Assembly (NCBI GenBank): GCA_963778895.1
Contig: CAVZVZ010000006.1
Coordinates: 1 to 34,223, forward strand
DNA: 34,223 nt
Direction: 5' to 3'
Source of the DNA: CAVZVZ01 sp963778895
Lineage (GTDB): Bacteria; Actinomycetota; Acidimicrobiia; Acidimicrobiales; Acidimicrobilacustridaceae
How positions within the stretch are numbered: the first letter of the stretch is position 1; every line of letters begins with the position of its first letter. A program made the translations under genes and the position numbers. Positions 16,621 through 23,517 of the stretch are shown here, in pieces. Below the pieces are notes generated by a model, which did not search any database, was not told the origin of the DNA, and worked only from the letters and a program-made list of their open reading frames with translations.

Positions 16621-17491
16621 ATGGGATCGTTCCTGGCACTTCTGGCGGCGCTCGCGTTCGCGCTGGGTGCCGTGCTGCAACAGCGTGGCGCGCTCGAGCA
16701 CGACCGCGCCGGAGGGCGATCCGCACTTCCTCGTCGAGATCATTCGAAAACCGGTCTGGATCGCCGGGGGACTCTGTCAGGCGCTGGGCTGGGTTCTCCA
16801 AGCGGTGGCGCTCAGTGTTGGAAGCCTCATCGTCGTCCAGTCGCTGTGCGCGCTCAGTCTCGTGGTCGCGCTACCGCTCGGAGCCTGGCTCACCAACCAG
16901 CAGATCGGCAAGCGAGCGGTCATCGGAGCGAGTCTCACCCTCGGCGGCATCATCCTGTTCGTCGCCGCCGGCCAGCCCGAAGGCGGCATCGACAACCCGG
17001 CAGCCTCGGCGTGGTGGACCGCCAGTCTCGGTGTGGTTGCGATCGCCGTTGCTCTCGCGGCGCTGGCCCGCGCTCGAACCGGACCCGCTGCGGCCGCGCT
17101 GTTCGCGTGCGCGGCCGGATTCGCCTTCGCCTATCAGGCCGCGGTCACCAAGGTGTTCGTGAACGAGCTCGGCGCCGGCCTGGCCGCGATCCTCAGCACC
17201 TGGACCACCTACGCCCTCATTGTGTCGGCCCTCGCCGGATTCGGTCTCCAGCAGTCAGCACTGAAGACAGGATTCCTCGCACCGGCGATGGCCGCCAGCA
17301 ACGCGGCCACCCTCATGGTCAGCGTCCTGCTCGGTGCCACGATCTTCGAGGAACACCTCGTCGGTACCGACGGCCACCTCGCGCCGGTCATCACCGGGCT
17401 GACGCTGGCGGTCGCCGGCATCCTCGTGCTCGCTGCCCCACCGGCGTTCCAGGGCACCTCGGTCGGTGCGAAGAAAGACAACACCGCCTGA
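16621..17491 (+). CDS. DMT-superfamily (EamA-like) transporter, frameshifted
   Basis: The N-terminus MGSFLALLAALAFALGAVLQ reads in the frame of the ATG at 16621. From PEGDPHFLVEIIRKPVWIAG onward the protein continues in the +1 frame to 17491. One extra base lies somewhere in about 16690-16706. Joined, the protein is about 290 residues with nine or ten hydrophobic helices. LQQRGALE near the start and the Q-A-L-G-W-V-L-Q-A-V-A-L helix match actinobacterial DMT-family proteins of the EamA/magnesium-transporter-like type. Because the frames on both sides stay conserved, a sequence error is likelier than decay. Substrate unknown. Confidence 0.75.
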
Positions 17492-17628
17492 TCCGGCAGG
17501 GCGTCCCGTTCAGCGAGACCTCCGCCCGCGTCAGCTCGCCAGGCCGATGATGCGCCGGCCGTGTAGGTGGTCACCTCCGCGGGGCCGCGGGTCGCCCTGG
17601 AATACTGAGATGCGAACGGGGGTGAGGG

Positions 17629-19953
17629 ATGGCGAGTTCCGTGCGGCTGCGAGGCGCACGTCTCGTCGCGTTCGCGATCGCAGTAGTGGGGGCACTCGTC
17701 TGCACCTTCGTGGTCTTCGCGAGTCCAGGGTCGTCGGCGACACCGGTGATGGTTCCGAACACGTGCACGGTCGCAGGCCCGGTCACCGAGCACGGCAGTG
17801 CGCTCATCAGCCATCCGATGGTCCCGCAGATCACGGGATCGACCCTCGCGGTGCAGGTGCCCGTGTCGCTCGAGGTCACGCCGGCCATCAACCCGGGCGG
17901 CACGGTCCACGCCAATGCCAGGGTGCAGCTCGATCTGGCGACGATGGCACAAGACGTGCTCGTGAACCGTGTTCGGCCCGGCATCGCCGCTGCGGGGTAT
18001 CCCGAGCTCGCGCCGAGCGCCTGGGTGGTGCTCGACCTGACTGATGTGTCGATGACGTTTTCGAGCCCGGCCGGAACGACGCCGACTGGCACTCCCATCG
18101 CAACATCGTCGAGCGCGGCGGCTACCGGATCGTGGACGGCCGCGGGCGCGCGGCTCGCGCTCGATCACCTGACCGCGGACTCCCGGTCGCCGGCATCGGT
18201 TGCCGCGGCGACGCTCCAATGGGAGGTCGTCGATGACGGCGCGCCCGCAGTACGCAGCATCGATCTCCATCCGGGCGGTCTGACGTTCACGGCCGACGTC
18301 ACCGTCGGTCTGCTCTTCTACGGCACGCCTGTGACCGGATCGGTCGCGGCTCCATGGTCGTGCGCGCCGAACGACCCGAGCGTGGTGCTCGCGAGCACCG
18401 ACGTAACCGACGATCCGGTGACGACGGAATCGTCCCCACCCAGTTCGACGACGCCGCCGACCTCGACCTCGACCTCGACCTCGACGTCGACCACGACCAC
18501 GACCGCCTGGCCGTCGTCGACCACGATTCCGCCGTCGACCTGCGCGGTCTCGGGCTTCGACAGCTACGGCGGGTATGCAGGGATGTCGCTCGACGCCACC
18601 GGATTCTTCCGGACCCAACGAGTCGATGGCCGCTGGTGGCTGGTCGATCCCGAGGGGCACCCGTTCTTCTCGCAAGGCATCAACCACGTCACGTTCGCGG
18701 GTACGCCCGACCGTTTCGGCGCGACTGCGTACCACGACGCGGTCGTCGCGAAGTACGGGACCGCGCCGCGCTGGGCGGAAGCCCAGCTCGAGCGGATGCA
18801 TGACTGGGGCTACAACACCGTCGGGGCGTGGAGCGACCTCGATCTGTTCGCAGGACGCTCGCCGTACACCGTGCTGCTCAACCTGACCAGTCAGGACTTC
18901 GCCACGGGTGAGATGCAGGATCTCTTCGATCCGTCGTGGGCCACGAGCGTCGAAGCGACGGCGGCAACCGCGGCGGCGGCCCACCGCGACGACCCGGCGC
19001 TGCTCGGCTATTGGTCCGACAACGAACTGCACTTCGGACCCGACTGGCGCCCGTTGCACCTGTTCGACGAGTACCTGGTGCGATCGGCCGCCGCGCCCGG
19101 CAAGCAGGCGCTGCTGACGTTCCTACAGGATCGCTACCCGAGCTTCGCCGCGTTCGCGGCGGACTTCACCACGACGGCGACCGATTGGCCCAGCCTGGCC
19201 GGCGCTTCGACGGTGACGGCTTGGACCTCGGGCGGTGGTGAGGCCACCCGGGCGGCGTGGGTGGGTGAGGTCGCCGAGCGGTACTTCTCCGTCACCGCGA
19301 ATGCGGTCCACGGAGCCGACCCTCACCATTTGTTCCTCGGCCCGCGCTTCTTGTCGCAGACCACGGGCACGCCGGTGCTGCGCGCTGCGGCCTCGTATGT
19401 CGACGTGGCCAGCTTCAACCTCTACGAACTTCGTCCCGAACTCATCGAGCCCTTGAGGAACGCGGACCCCACATACCTGCCGGTGACGGGTGGGCTCGCC
19501 GCCCAAGCCGCGATCCTCGACAAGCCGATCATGATCAGCGAGTGGAGTTATCGGGCTGCCGACTCCGGCTTACCGAACACCTGGCCCCCGCTCTTTCCGA
19601 CACTCGACACTCAGGCGCAGCGCGCCGCCGCGTACGAGAAGTTCGTCTCGACGTTGCTCGGAACGAATTGGATCGTCGGTCAGCACTGGTTCGAGCACGC
19701 CGATGAGCCTCCCGCCGGTCGATCGGATGGCGAGGACAGCAACTTCGGGCTCGTTGACGCCAACGACGATCCGTATGAACCGTTGGTGGCGATCTCTAAG
19801 ACCATGCACGATTGCGCGTACGCGCGGCTGCTCGGTGGTTCGACGAGCGGACCGACGACGACCGTCGAGAGCACTGTCGGTGAGACGTCAGATCAACCGT
19901 CGAGCGTGAGCCCCCACGATTCGATCGCCACTCGCCCCGCCTACACGGGGTGA
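17629..19953 (+). CDS. Secreted agarase-like (GH-A clan) glycoside hydrolase with Thr/Ser linker
   Basis: 774 residues. A signal peptide (residues 1 to about 37, ending SPGSSA) is followed by an N-terminal domain of about 240 residues that I cannot name, beginning NTCTVAGPV. A linker of Thr-Ser repeats and Thr runs comes next (about residues 265-305). The catalytic region opens with RTQRVDGRWWLVDPEGHPFF, the entry motif of GH50 agarases and related enzymes. GYWSDNELHFG supplies the likely acid/base Glu466 and IMISEWSY the likely nucleophile Glu638, both at strand ends as in (beta/alpha)8 barrels. The C-terminal tail is again Thr/Ser-rich, without a sortase motif or membrane anchor. Export and attack on an extracellular beta-linked polysaccharide is the inference; agarose itself is only one option. 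GGGGG and GTGAGGG precede the ATG. Apparently monocistronic. Confidence 0.8.
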   Translation: MASSVRLRGARLVAFAIAVVGALVCTFVVFASPGSSATPVMVPNTCTVAGPVTEHGSALISHPMVPQITGSTLAVQVPVSLEVTPAINPGGTVHANARVQLDLATMAQDVLVNRVRPGIAAAGYPELAPSAWVVLDLTDVSMTFSSPAGTTPTGTPIATSSSAAATGSWTAAGARLALDHLTADSRSPASVAAATLQWEVVDDGAPAVRSIDLHPGGLTFTADVTVGLLFYGTPVTGSVAAPWSCAPNDPSVVLASTDVTDDPVTTESSPPSSTTPPTSTSTSTSTSTTTTTAWPSSTTIPPSTCAVSGFDSYGGYAGMSLDATGFFRTQRVDGRWWLVDPEGHPFFSQGINHVTFAGTPDRFGATAYHDAVVAKYGTAPRWAEAQLERMHDWGYNTVGAWSDLDLFAGRSPYTVLLNLTSQDFATGEMQDLFDPSWATSVEATAATAAAAHRDDPALLGYWSDNELHFGPDWRPLHLFDEYLVRSAAAPGKQALLTFLQDRYPSFAAFAADFTTTATDWPSLAGASTVTAWTSGGGEATRAAWVGEVAERYFSVTANAVHGADPHHLFLGPRFLSQTTGTPVLRAAASYVDVASFNLYELRPELIEPLRNADPTYLPVTGGLAAQAAILDKPIMISEWSYRAADSGLPNTWPPLFPTLDTQAQRAAAYEKFVSTLLGTNWIVGQHWFEHADEPPAGRSDGEDSNFGLVDANDDPYEPLVAISKTMHDCAYARLLGGSTSGPTTTVESTVGETSDQPSSVSPHDSIATRPAYTG
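18459..18506 (+). repeat. Hexanucleotide repeat encoding a Thr-Ser linker
   Basis: Eight tandem units of GACCTC-like hexamers, the first four identical and the rest with single changes (GACGTC, GACCAC, GACCAC, GACCGC). In frame they encode alternating Thr-Ser and then Thr-Thr, forming the interdomain linker of the glycoside hydrolase. Copy number could vary by slippage without shifting the frame. Confidence 0.9.
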
Positions 19954-19970
19954 TCCGGGCGGAACCGGAT
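19953..19970 (+). terminator. Small hairpin at the stop codon of the glycoside hydrolase gene
   Basis: ATCCGG (19953-19958) and CCGGAT (19965-19970) pair perfectly around a 6-nt loop, starting at the last base of the stop codon. There is no T-tract, so this is only a weak terminator candidate. Confidence 0.3.
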
Positions 19971-20023
19971 GATGTTCCTAGCCGGGTCACCGGTTGGGAG
20001 GAGGGTACGGCGACCGTGACGCG

Positions 20024-20470
20024 CTAAGCGGCCGCGATGCGCACCACCCACACGTCCGCAACGTCTTCGAACGCTTCGGCGAGGCCTGCCTGGTCGCGCC
20101 GGTGGGGTCGGAACAGCGAGGTGAAACGGCGTCCCTCGGGTACGAAGATCACTACCGGGTGATGCGCATCGGGCAGTTCGCTGTTCACGACAGGGCTCAA
20201 CGAATCGCACAACCGGCGGTTCACGGGTTCCACGGTCAGCAGCGGTGCCCGGGTGCCGTATCTGGCGTTCCAACTCGTCACGGCCCGCGCGGCCCGCGCC
20301 TCGGAGAATGCGACATGGATGCCGCTCACCCGTTCGGGTCCGAGTGACAAGGCATATTCGACCGTTGCGACCGTCGGTGCATCGACCTTGTCGACGAGGA
20401 TCAAGACCCGAAGAGCGCGCGTCGCCCTACCCGCTGGGTGCTGGAGGAGGGAGAGCTCATCTTTCATCAT
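20024..20470 (-). CDS. Stand-alone universal-stress-protein-like domain
   Basis: ATG at 20470 with AAAGGGG (20477-20483) 6 nt upstream; a second ATG follows directly. The 148-residue soluble protein begins with a short leader, then RVLILVDKVDAPTVATVEYALSLGPERVSGIHV. This is the strand-helix-strand start of a USP-like Rossmann fold (VxVDxxxxxxxxxxxYAxxL..xVxxxHV). It continues through PLLTVEPVNRRL and HPVVIFVPEGRRF and ends VADVWVVRIAAA. The ATP-binding GxxGxxxxS motif of canonical UspA is missing. In my recollection it resembles the cytosolic tail domain of actinobacterial APC-type permeases, here as a separate protein. It is divergent from the DUF2254 gene across about 240 nt. Confidence 0.65.
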   Translation of the reverse strand: MMKDELSLLQHPAGRATRALRVLILVDKVDAPTVATVEYALSLGPERVSGIHVAFSEARAARAVTSWNARYGTRAPLLTVEPVNRRLCDSLSPVVNSELPDAHHPVVIFVPEGRRFTSLFRPHRRDQAGLAEAFEDVADVWVVRIAAA

Positions 20471-20708
20471 CTGCGACCCCTTTCGAACGGCCACCAGCAC
20501 GGTTGTACGTCGCTGATTCGGGCCATGGAAGGAATCGCGCGAGATCTCTACGCGAGGAGGTTCGTTCCTTACGACTTCCATACGCGGTCGACGGTCTGTT
20601 GCTCCGGTCCTGAATCCCCGGAGGCATGCCATCGGCTTGCAGTAGGCTCATGTCCCGGTGTGCCGGGAAGTCTGGTCGGCGTGGTTCGTTCTGTTTTCAA
20701 AGCGCCGC

Positions 20709-22136
20709 ATGACACCCACACCCGCTTCCGTCGTTGTTCCCCCTGAGACGGACGGCCCGCGCCTTCGTCGCCGCGAACGTCTGCCGGGTTGGCGGTGGGA
20801 GGCCCTCCGGACCACGCTCTGGCTCGTGCCCGCGGTGCTCGTGCTCTTGGCGGGCGTCATGTTCTTGGTCACCAACGCGCTTGATCACCGCGCCCAATCA
20901 GGCGCAATCACGATGCCGGCGTGGATCAACTCCGGCGGACCGGACGCGGCGCGCACGGTGCTCATCGCCATAGCGTCCTCGGTGATCACCGTGGTCGGCG
21001 TGGTGTTCTCCATCACGATCTTGGCGCTGACGCTCGCCTCCACCCAGTTCGGCCCGCGCATGCTGCGGAACTTCATCCGCGACTTCGGGACACAGATCAC
21101 CTTGGGCACTTTTGTCGCGACGTTCGTGTACTGCGTCGTCGCGCTCGGTTCTGTGTCGAGCGAACCGTCCGTCTTCGTTCCGCATCTCGCGGTGACCGTC
21201 GCCCTCGGTCTCACACTCGTCGACCTCTGCGTGTTGATCTACTTCATCCACCACGTCGCTACCTCGATCCAGATCACCAACGTGATCCACGGCATCGCCA
21301 AGGATCTCGGACGAGCCATCGACACGACACTGGCCGAGCGCGCGAATGCGCCGAGCCCGCCGGATGTGGTGGCGATGTCGCCGGGAGAGGTCCTGCGCCG
21401 GCTCGACGAGGCCGGCGGGGAGGTGCTGGCGGGGTCCAGCGGCTACCTGCAGGCGATCGGTCACCGGCGGCTCGTGCGCATCGCGCAACGCTCGAACGCC
21501 GTGGTCAAGATCGTGCATCGACCCGGTCACTTCCTCGTGCAGGGTCGGCCACTGGCGGTCGTGTGGCCCACGGACGCCGCGCCGACCATCGAGCGCGAGC
21601 TGCGCCGGGCCCACGTTGTCGGGCCCGCTCGAACCCTCGCCCAGGATCTGCAGTTCGCAATCGACCAGCTCGTCGAGATTGCAATACGCGCCCTCTCACC
21701 GGCGGTCAACGACACGTTCACCGCCATGACGTGCATCGATTGGCTCGGTGACGCGATGTGCAAGCTGCTGGCCGGTGGGCTCCCATCCGGTATTCACCGC
21801 GACTCGAACGGCGAGATTCGCGTGATCGAGGTCGCGTTGAGCTACGACAAGGCGATCAACCGCGCCTTCGACAAGATCCGGCAGGCCGGCCACGGCATGC
21901 CCGCCGTGCTGATACGCCAACTCCAGAACCTCGAGAAGATGTCCGAGTACGCGACCAACCCTGAACAACGCGGTGTGATTGCCCGGCAGGCCGACATGCT
22001 CCTGCGCGCAGCGCTGGAGTCCGTAGCGGAACCGAACGACGTCGCCGACGTCGAGCACGCGCACCGGCAGGTGATAGCCGTCATCGCACGGTCTCACGAG
22101 CGTGAGCCCCTGATGCCACGGCGCCATCGGCTCTGA
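20709..22136 (+). CDS. DUF2254 family membrane protein
   Basis: From the ATG at 20709 the product is 475 residues; the open frame reaches back to a GTG at 20658, and neither start has a strong binding site. There are four predicted transmembrane helices in the first 210 residues (LWLVPAVLVLLAGVMFLV; VITVVGVVFSITILALTLA; a helix near LGTFVATFVYCVVALGS; AVTVALGLTLVDLCVLIYF). A large soluble domain follows. SITILALTLASTQFGPRMLRNFIRD and ALSPAVNDTFTAMTCIDWL are the conserved blocks of the DUF2254 family of predicted membrane proteins. Function not established. The next gene is on the opposite strand, so it is probably monocistronic. Confidence 0.88.
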   Translation: MTPTPASVVVPPETDGPRLRRRERLPGWRWEALRTTLWLVPAVLVLLAGVMFLVTNALDHRAQSGAITMPAWINSGGPDAARTVLIAIASSVITVVGVVFSITILALTLASTQFGPRMLRNFIRDFGTQITLGTFVATFVYCVVALGSVSSEPSVFVPHLAVTVALGLTLVDLCVLIYFIHHVATSIQITNVIHGIAKDLGRAIDTTLAERANAPSPPDVVAMSPGEVLRRLDEAGGEVLAGSSGYLQAIGHRRLVRIAQRSNAVVKIVHRPGHFLVQGRPLAVVWPTDAAPTIERELRRAHVVGPARTLAQDLQFAIDQLVEIAIRALSPAVNDTFTAMTCIDWLGDAMCKLLAGGLPSGIHRDSNGEIRVIEVALSYDKAINRAFDKIRQAGHGMPAVLIRQLQNLEKMSEYATNPEQRGVIARQADMLLRAALESVAEPNDVADVEHAHRQVIAVIARSHEREPLMPRRHRL

Positions 22137-22218
22137 ATGGGTTACCCGCGCGGGGCGAACATCATGTGCGCTCCGCCCAGCACGAAGAGGGCGACGGCGC
22201 GAGCCGACACTCAGCCGA

Positions 22219-22473
22219 TCAGCGGAGCAGGTGGATCTGGCCGGACTCTTCCCACGCGCCGGCAAGCGCGCGCTTGACCTGCACAAGACGTTGCACGAGC
22301 CGTTGGTCGACCTCGTATCGATCGCGGCGGTAGCTGTCGATGTGACCTGGCGTCCAGAGCTGGGCTCGGACGCTCTCGAGGACGAAGTACGCGTCGCGCA
22401 ACTCGTCCTCCGTCGGGTGCGACGCGAGCCACGTCGCATAGTCAGTATCAGGTGCATCAAGGTGGAACAGCAT
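22219..22473 (-). CDS. 84-residue soluble protein of unknown function
   Basis: The ATG at 22473 follows AGGAGG (22480-22485) with a 6-nt spacer; a GTG one codon upstream is too close to the site. The product begins MLFHLDAPDTDYATWLAS and is rich in charged and aromatic residues, with a probable long helix (RYEVDQRLVQRLVQVKRALAG). No signal peptide or membrane span is seen. It overlaps the stop of the membrane-protein gene upstream by one base (TGATG), so the two are co-translated. I do not recognise the family. Confidence 0.7.
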   Translation of the reverse strand: MLFHLDAPDTDYATWLASHPTEDELRDAYFVLESVRAQLWTPGHIDSYRRDRYEVDQRLVQRLVQVKRALAGAWEESGQIHLLR

Positions 22474-22859
22474 CACCTTCCTCCTTTCGGCGGCGACGAG
22501 ATCGTCGGTCTAGGCGCCATGTGCCGGTGTCGCTGCGCCATACCGAGCAGTGCCAGCGCGCTGCCAACGACTAGTACCACTGCGCTCAGACGGATTGTCT
22601 GAGGATCGTCGATCCTGGATTGGAAACGGGGATCGCCGTACACCCACAGCGCCAGCAGATACGCGGACGCGACCGCGGTCCAGCCGGCCTCGCGGCCCAA
22701 CGTCCTCGCAAGCAGCCACACCATCGCGAGCAAGCCTACGAGCGCCAGACCGCGCCCGACGGGGATCAGGATCAGCGATGCGATCGCCATCGTGACGACG
22801 GCTGAACCGATGACCGCTGCCACCTCCCACGTTGCACGGGGGTCTTCAGGGTCTCGCAT
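22473..22859 (-). CDS. Small multi-span membrane protein, unknown function
   Basis: ATG at 22859 with AGGAGG (22866-22871), 6 nt away; the ATG at 22874 has none. The 128-residue product starts MRDPEDPRATWEVAAV and has about four hydrophobic segments (roughly residues 13-34, 38-54, 60-75 and 90-108). It ends in a basic tail RHRHMAPRPTISSPPKGGR. A SigF-like promoter lies 37 nt upstream. First gene of a two-gene operon with the 84-residue protein. No family recognised. Confidence 0.7.
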   Translation of the reverse strand: MRDPEDPRATWEVAAVIGSAVVTMAIASLILIPVGRGLALVGLLAMVWLLARTLGREAGWTAVASAYLLALWVYGDPRFQSRIDDPQTIRLSAVVLVVGSALALLGMAQRHRHMAPRPTISSPPKGGR

Positions 22860-22895
22860 GGCGAACCTCCTCATCGAGGCGTTGACGAGGTGATC

Positions 22896-22923
22896 GTGCC
22901 CGAGAACGAAGTGAGAAGAAACC
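22896..22923 (-). promoter_or_regulatory. SigF-like promoter of the 22.2-22.9 kb operon
   Basis: On the minus strand GGTTT (22919-22923), a 17-nt spacer, then GGGCAC (22896-22901). The -35 is a perfect match to the SigF-type consensus and the -10 differs by one base (GGGCA for GGGTA). The start codon is 37 nt from the -10, the same geometry as at 8798 and 5499. Confidence 0.45.
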
Positions 22924-23121
22924 GCCCTAACGCGATCAATGCGCGGTTCTGACGGGACCTTTACGGAAAGACGCAGAGCCGTCCTCGTTGGCGCTCACCG
23001 GTGCTCGCTACGGCCTCGGTGGCTCATCGTGCCGTTCATCGCCGCTGGCGTGAAGTGGCACCGTCGGCGCGTAAACGATCCGCCACGAAGCCGTATACGC
23101 GCCGTAAAGATCGTTGCGCCG

Positions 23122-23136
23122 CGCGTCAATGACGCG
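23122..23136. promoter_or_regulatory. Candidate operator upstream of the kdp operon
   Basis: CGCGTCA and TGACGCG form a perfect 7-bp inverted repeat around one central base, 112 nt before the first start codon of the operon. Immediately upstream are two similar direct repeats, GCGCGTAAACGATC (ending 23080) and GCGCCGTAAAGATCG (ending 23113), with GTAAA 32 nt apart, about three helical turns. Either could bind KdpE or another regulator; assignment is inference. Confidence 0.35.
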
Positions 23137-23247
23137 TCGTGATCCGTTGTCGGCGGCCTCGGTATCCCGCAGATTCCAACGTGATCTGCGGTTCTCGACC
23201 GAGAACCCGGAGATCCGGACGATCAATCGCCGAGCATCGGAGAAGGC

Positions 23248-23415
23248 ATGCAGGACCTCATCGTCGTCGTCATCATCATCGGCTTCTTCGGTCTGTGTCT
23301 GGCGCTGGTCGCCGGATGCAGCCGCATCCTCGGTCCCGCGGTGGTCGACACGCACGATCACGAGTCCTTGGACGCGGGCCTCGGCACCGATGACACCCAA
23401 CCCGCTCCGGTCTGA
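23248..23415 (+). CDS. 55-residue membrane peptide heading the kdp operon
   Basis: ATG at 23248 with GGAG (23239-23242) 5 nt upstream, 55 codons. The N-terminal half is a single transmembrane helix (DLIVVVIIIGFFGLCLALV) followed by AGCSRILGP. The C-terminal half is acidic (DTHDHESLDAGLGTDDT) and should be outside the helix. It ends 12 nt before kdpF, so it is the first gene of the operon. Small proteins with a helix and an (R/A)GC.RI motif precede kdpF in other actinobacterial kdp operons as far as I recall. Function unknown; an accessory subunit or assembly factor of the pump is possible. Confidence 0.65.
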   Translation: MQDLIVVVIIIGFFGLCLALVAGCSRILGPAVVDTHDHESLDAGLGTDDTQPAPV

Positions 23416-23427
23416 GGAGGCCTCGCG

Positions 23428-23517
23428 ATGTCGAGTGAAGATCTGGTCGGGCTCATCCTGGCCATTGTGATCGTGGGCTACCTCGTGGTGGCCCTGCTGA
23501 TGCCGGAGAAGCTCTGA
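23428..23517 (+). CDS. kdpF: KdpF, small stabilising subunit of the K+ pump
   Basis: ATG at 23428 with GAGGAGG (23414-23420) and a 7-nt spacer. It encodes 29 residues with one hydrophobic helix (GLILAIVIVGYLVVALL) and the ending PEKL, the typical size and finish of KdpF. Its stop overlaps the kdpA start (TGATG). In E. coli KdpF stabilises the KdpABC complex in the membrane. Confidence 0.88.
   Translation: MSSEDLVGLILAIVIVGYLVVALLMPEKL

Noticed and set aside
16565..16621. GGGTAC at 16582-16587 as a SigF-like promoter for the DMT transporter
   Set aside because: The -10-like element is well placed but no GGTT-type element is found 15-17 nt upstream.
15060..16743. Long open frames on both strands (448 and 489 codons) over the FtsX-type permease
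   Set aside because: Both overlap the conserved permease completely and have the low-complexity composition of shadow frames.
18459..18506. CRISPR-like or regulatory repeat
   Set aside because: Units are six bases, contiguous and in frame with a Thr-Ser linker; there are no spacers.
17209..19059. 616-codon minus-strand open frame opposite the DMT transporter and glycoside hydrolase genes
   Set aside because: Arg/Gly/His-rich translation with no domain; it is the antisense shadow of GC-rich coding sequence, which rarely contains stops.
22136..22160. GGGTAA on the minus strand near 22146 as another SigF-like promoter
   Set aside because: The nearest GTTC is only 9 nt away and the site points into the 3' end of the DUF2254 gene rather than toward a start codon.
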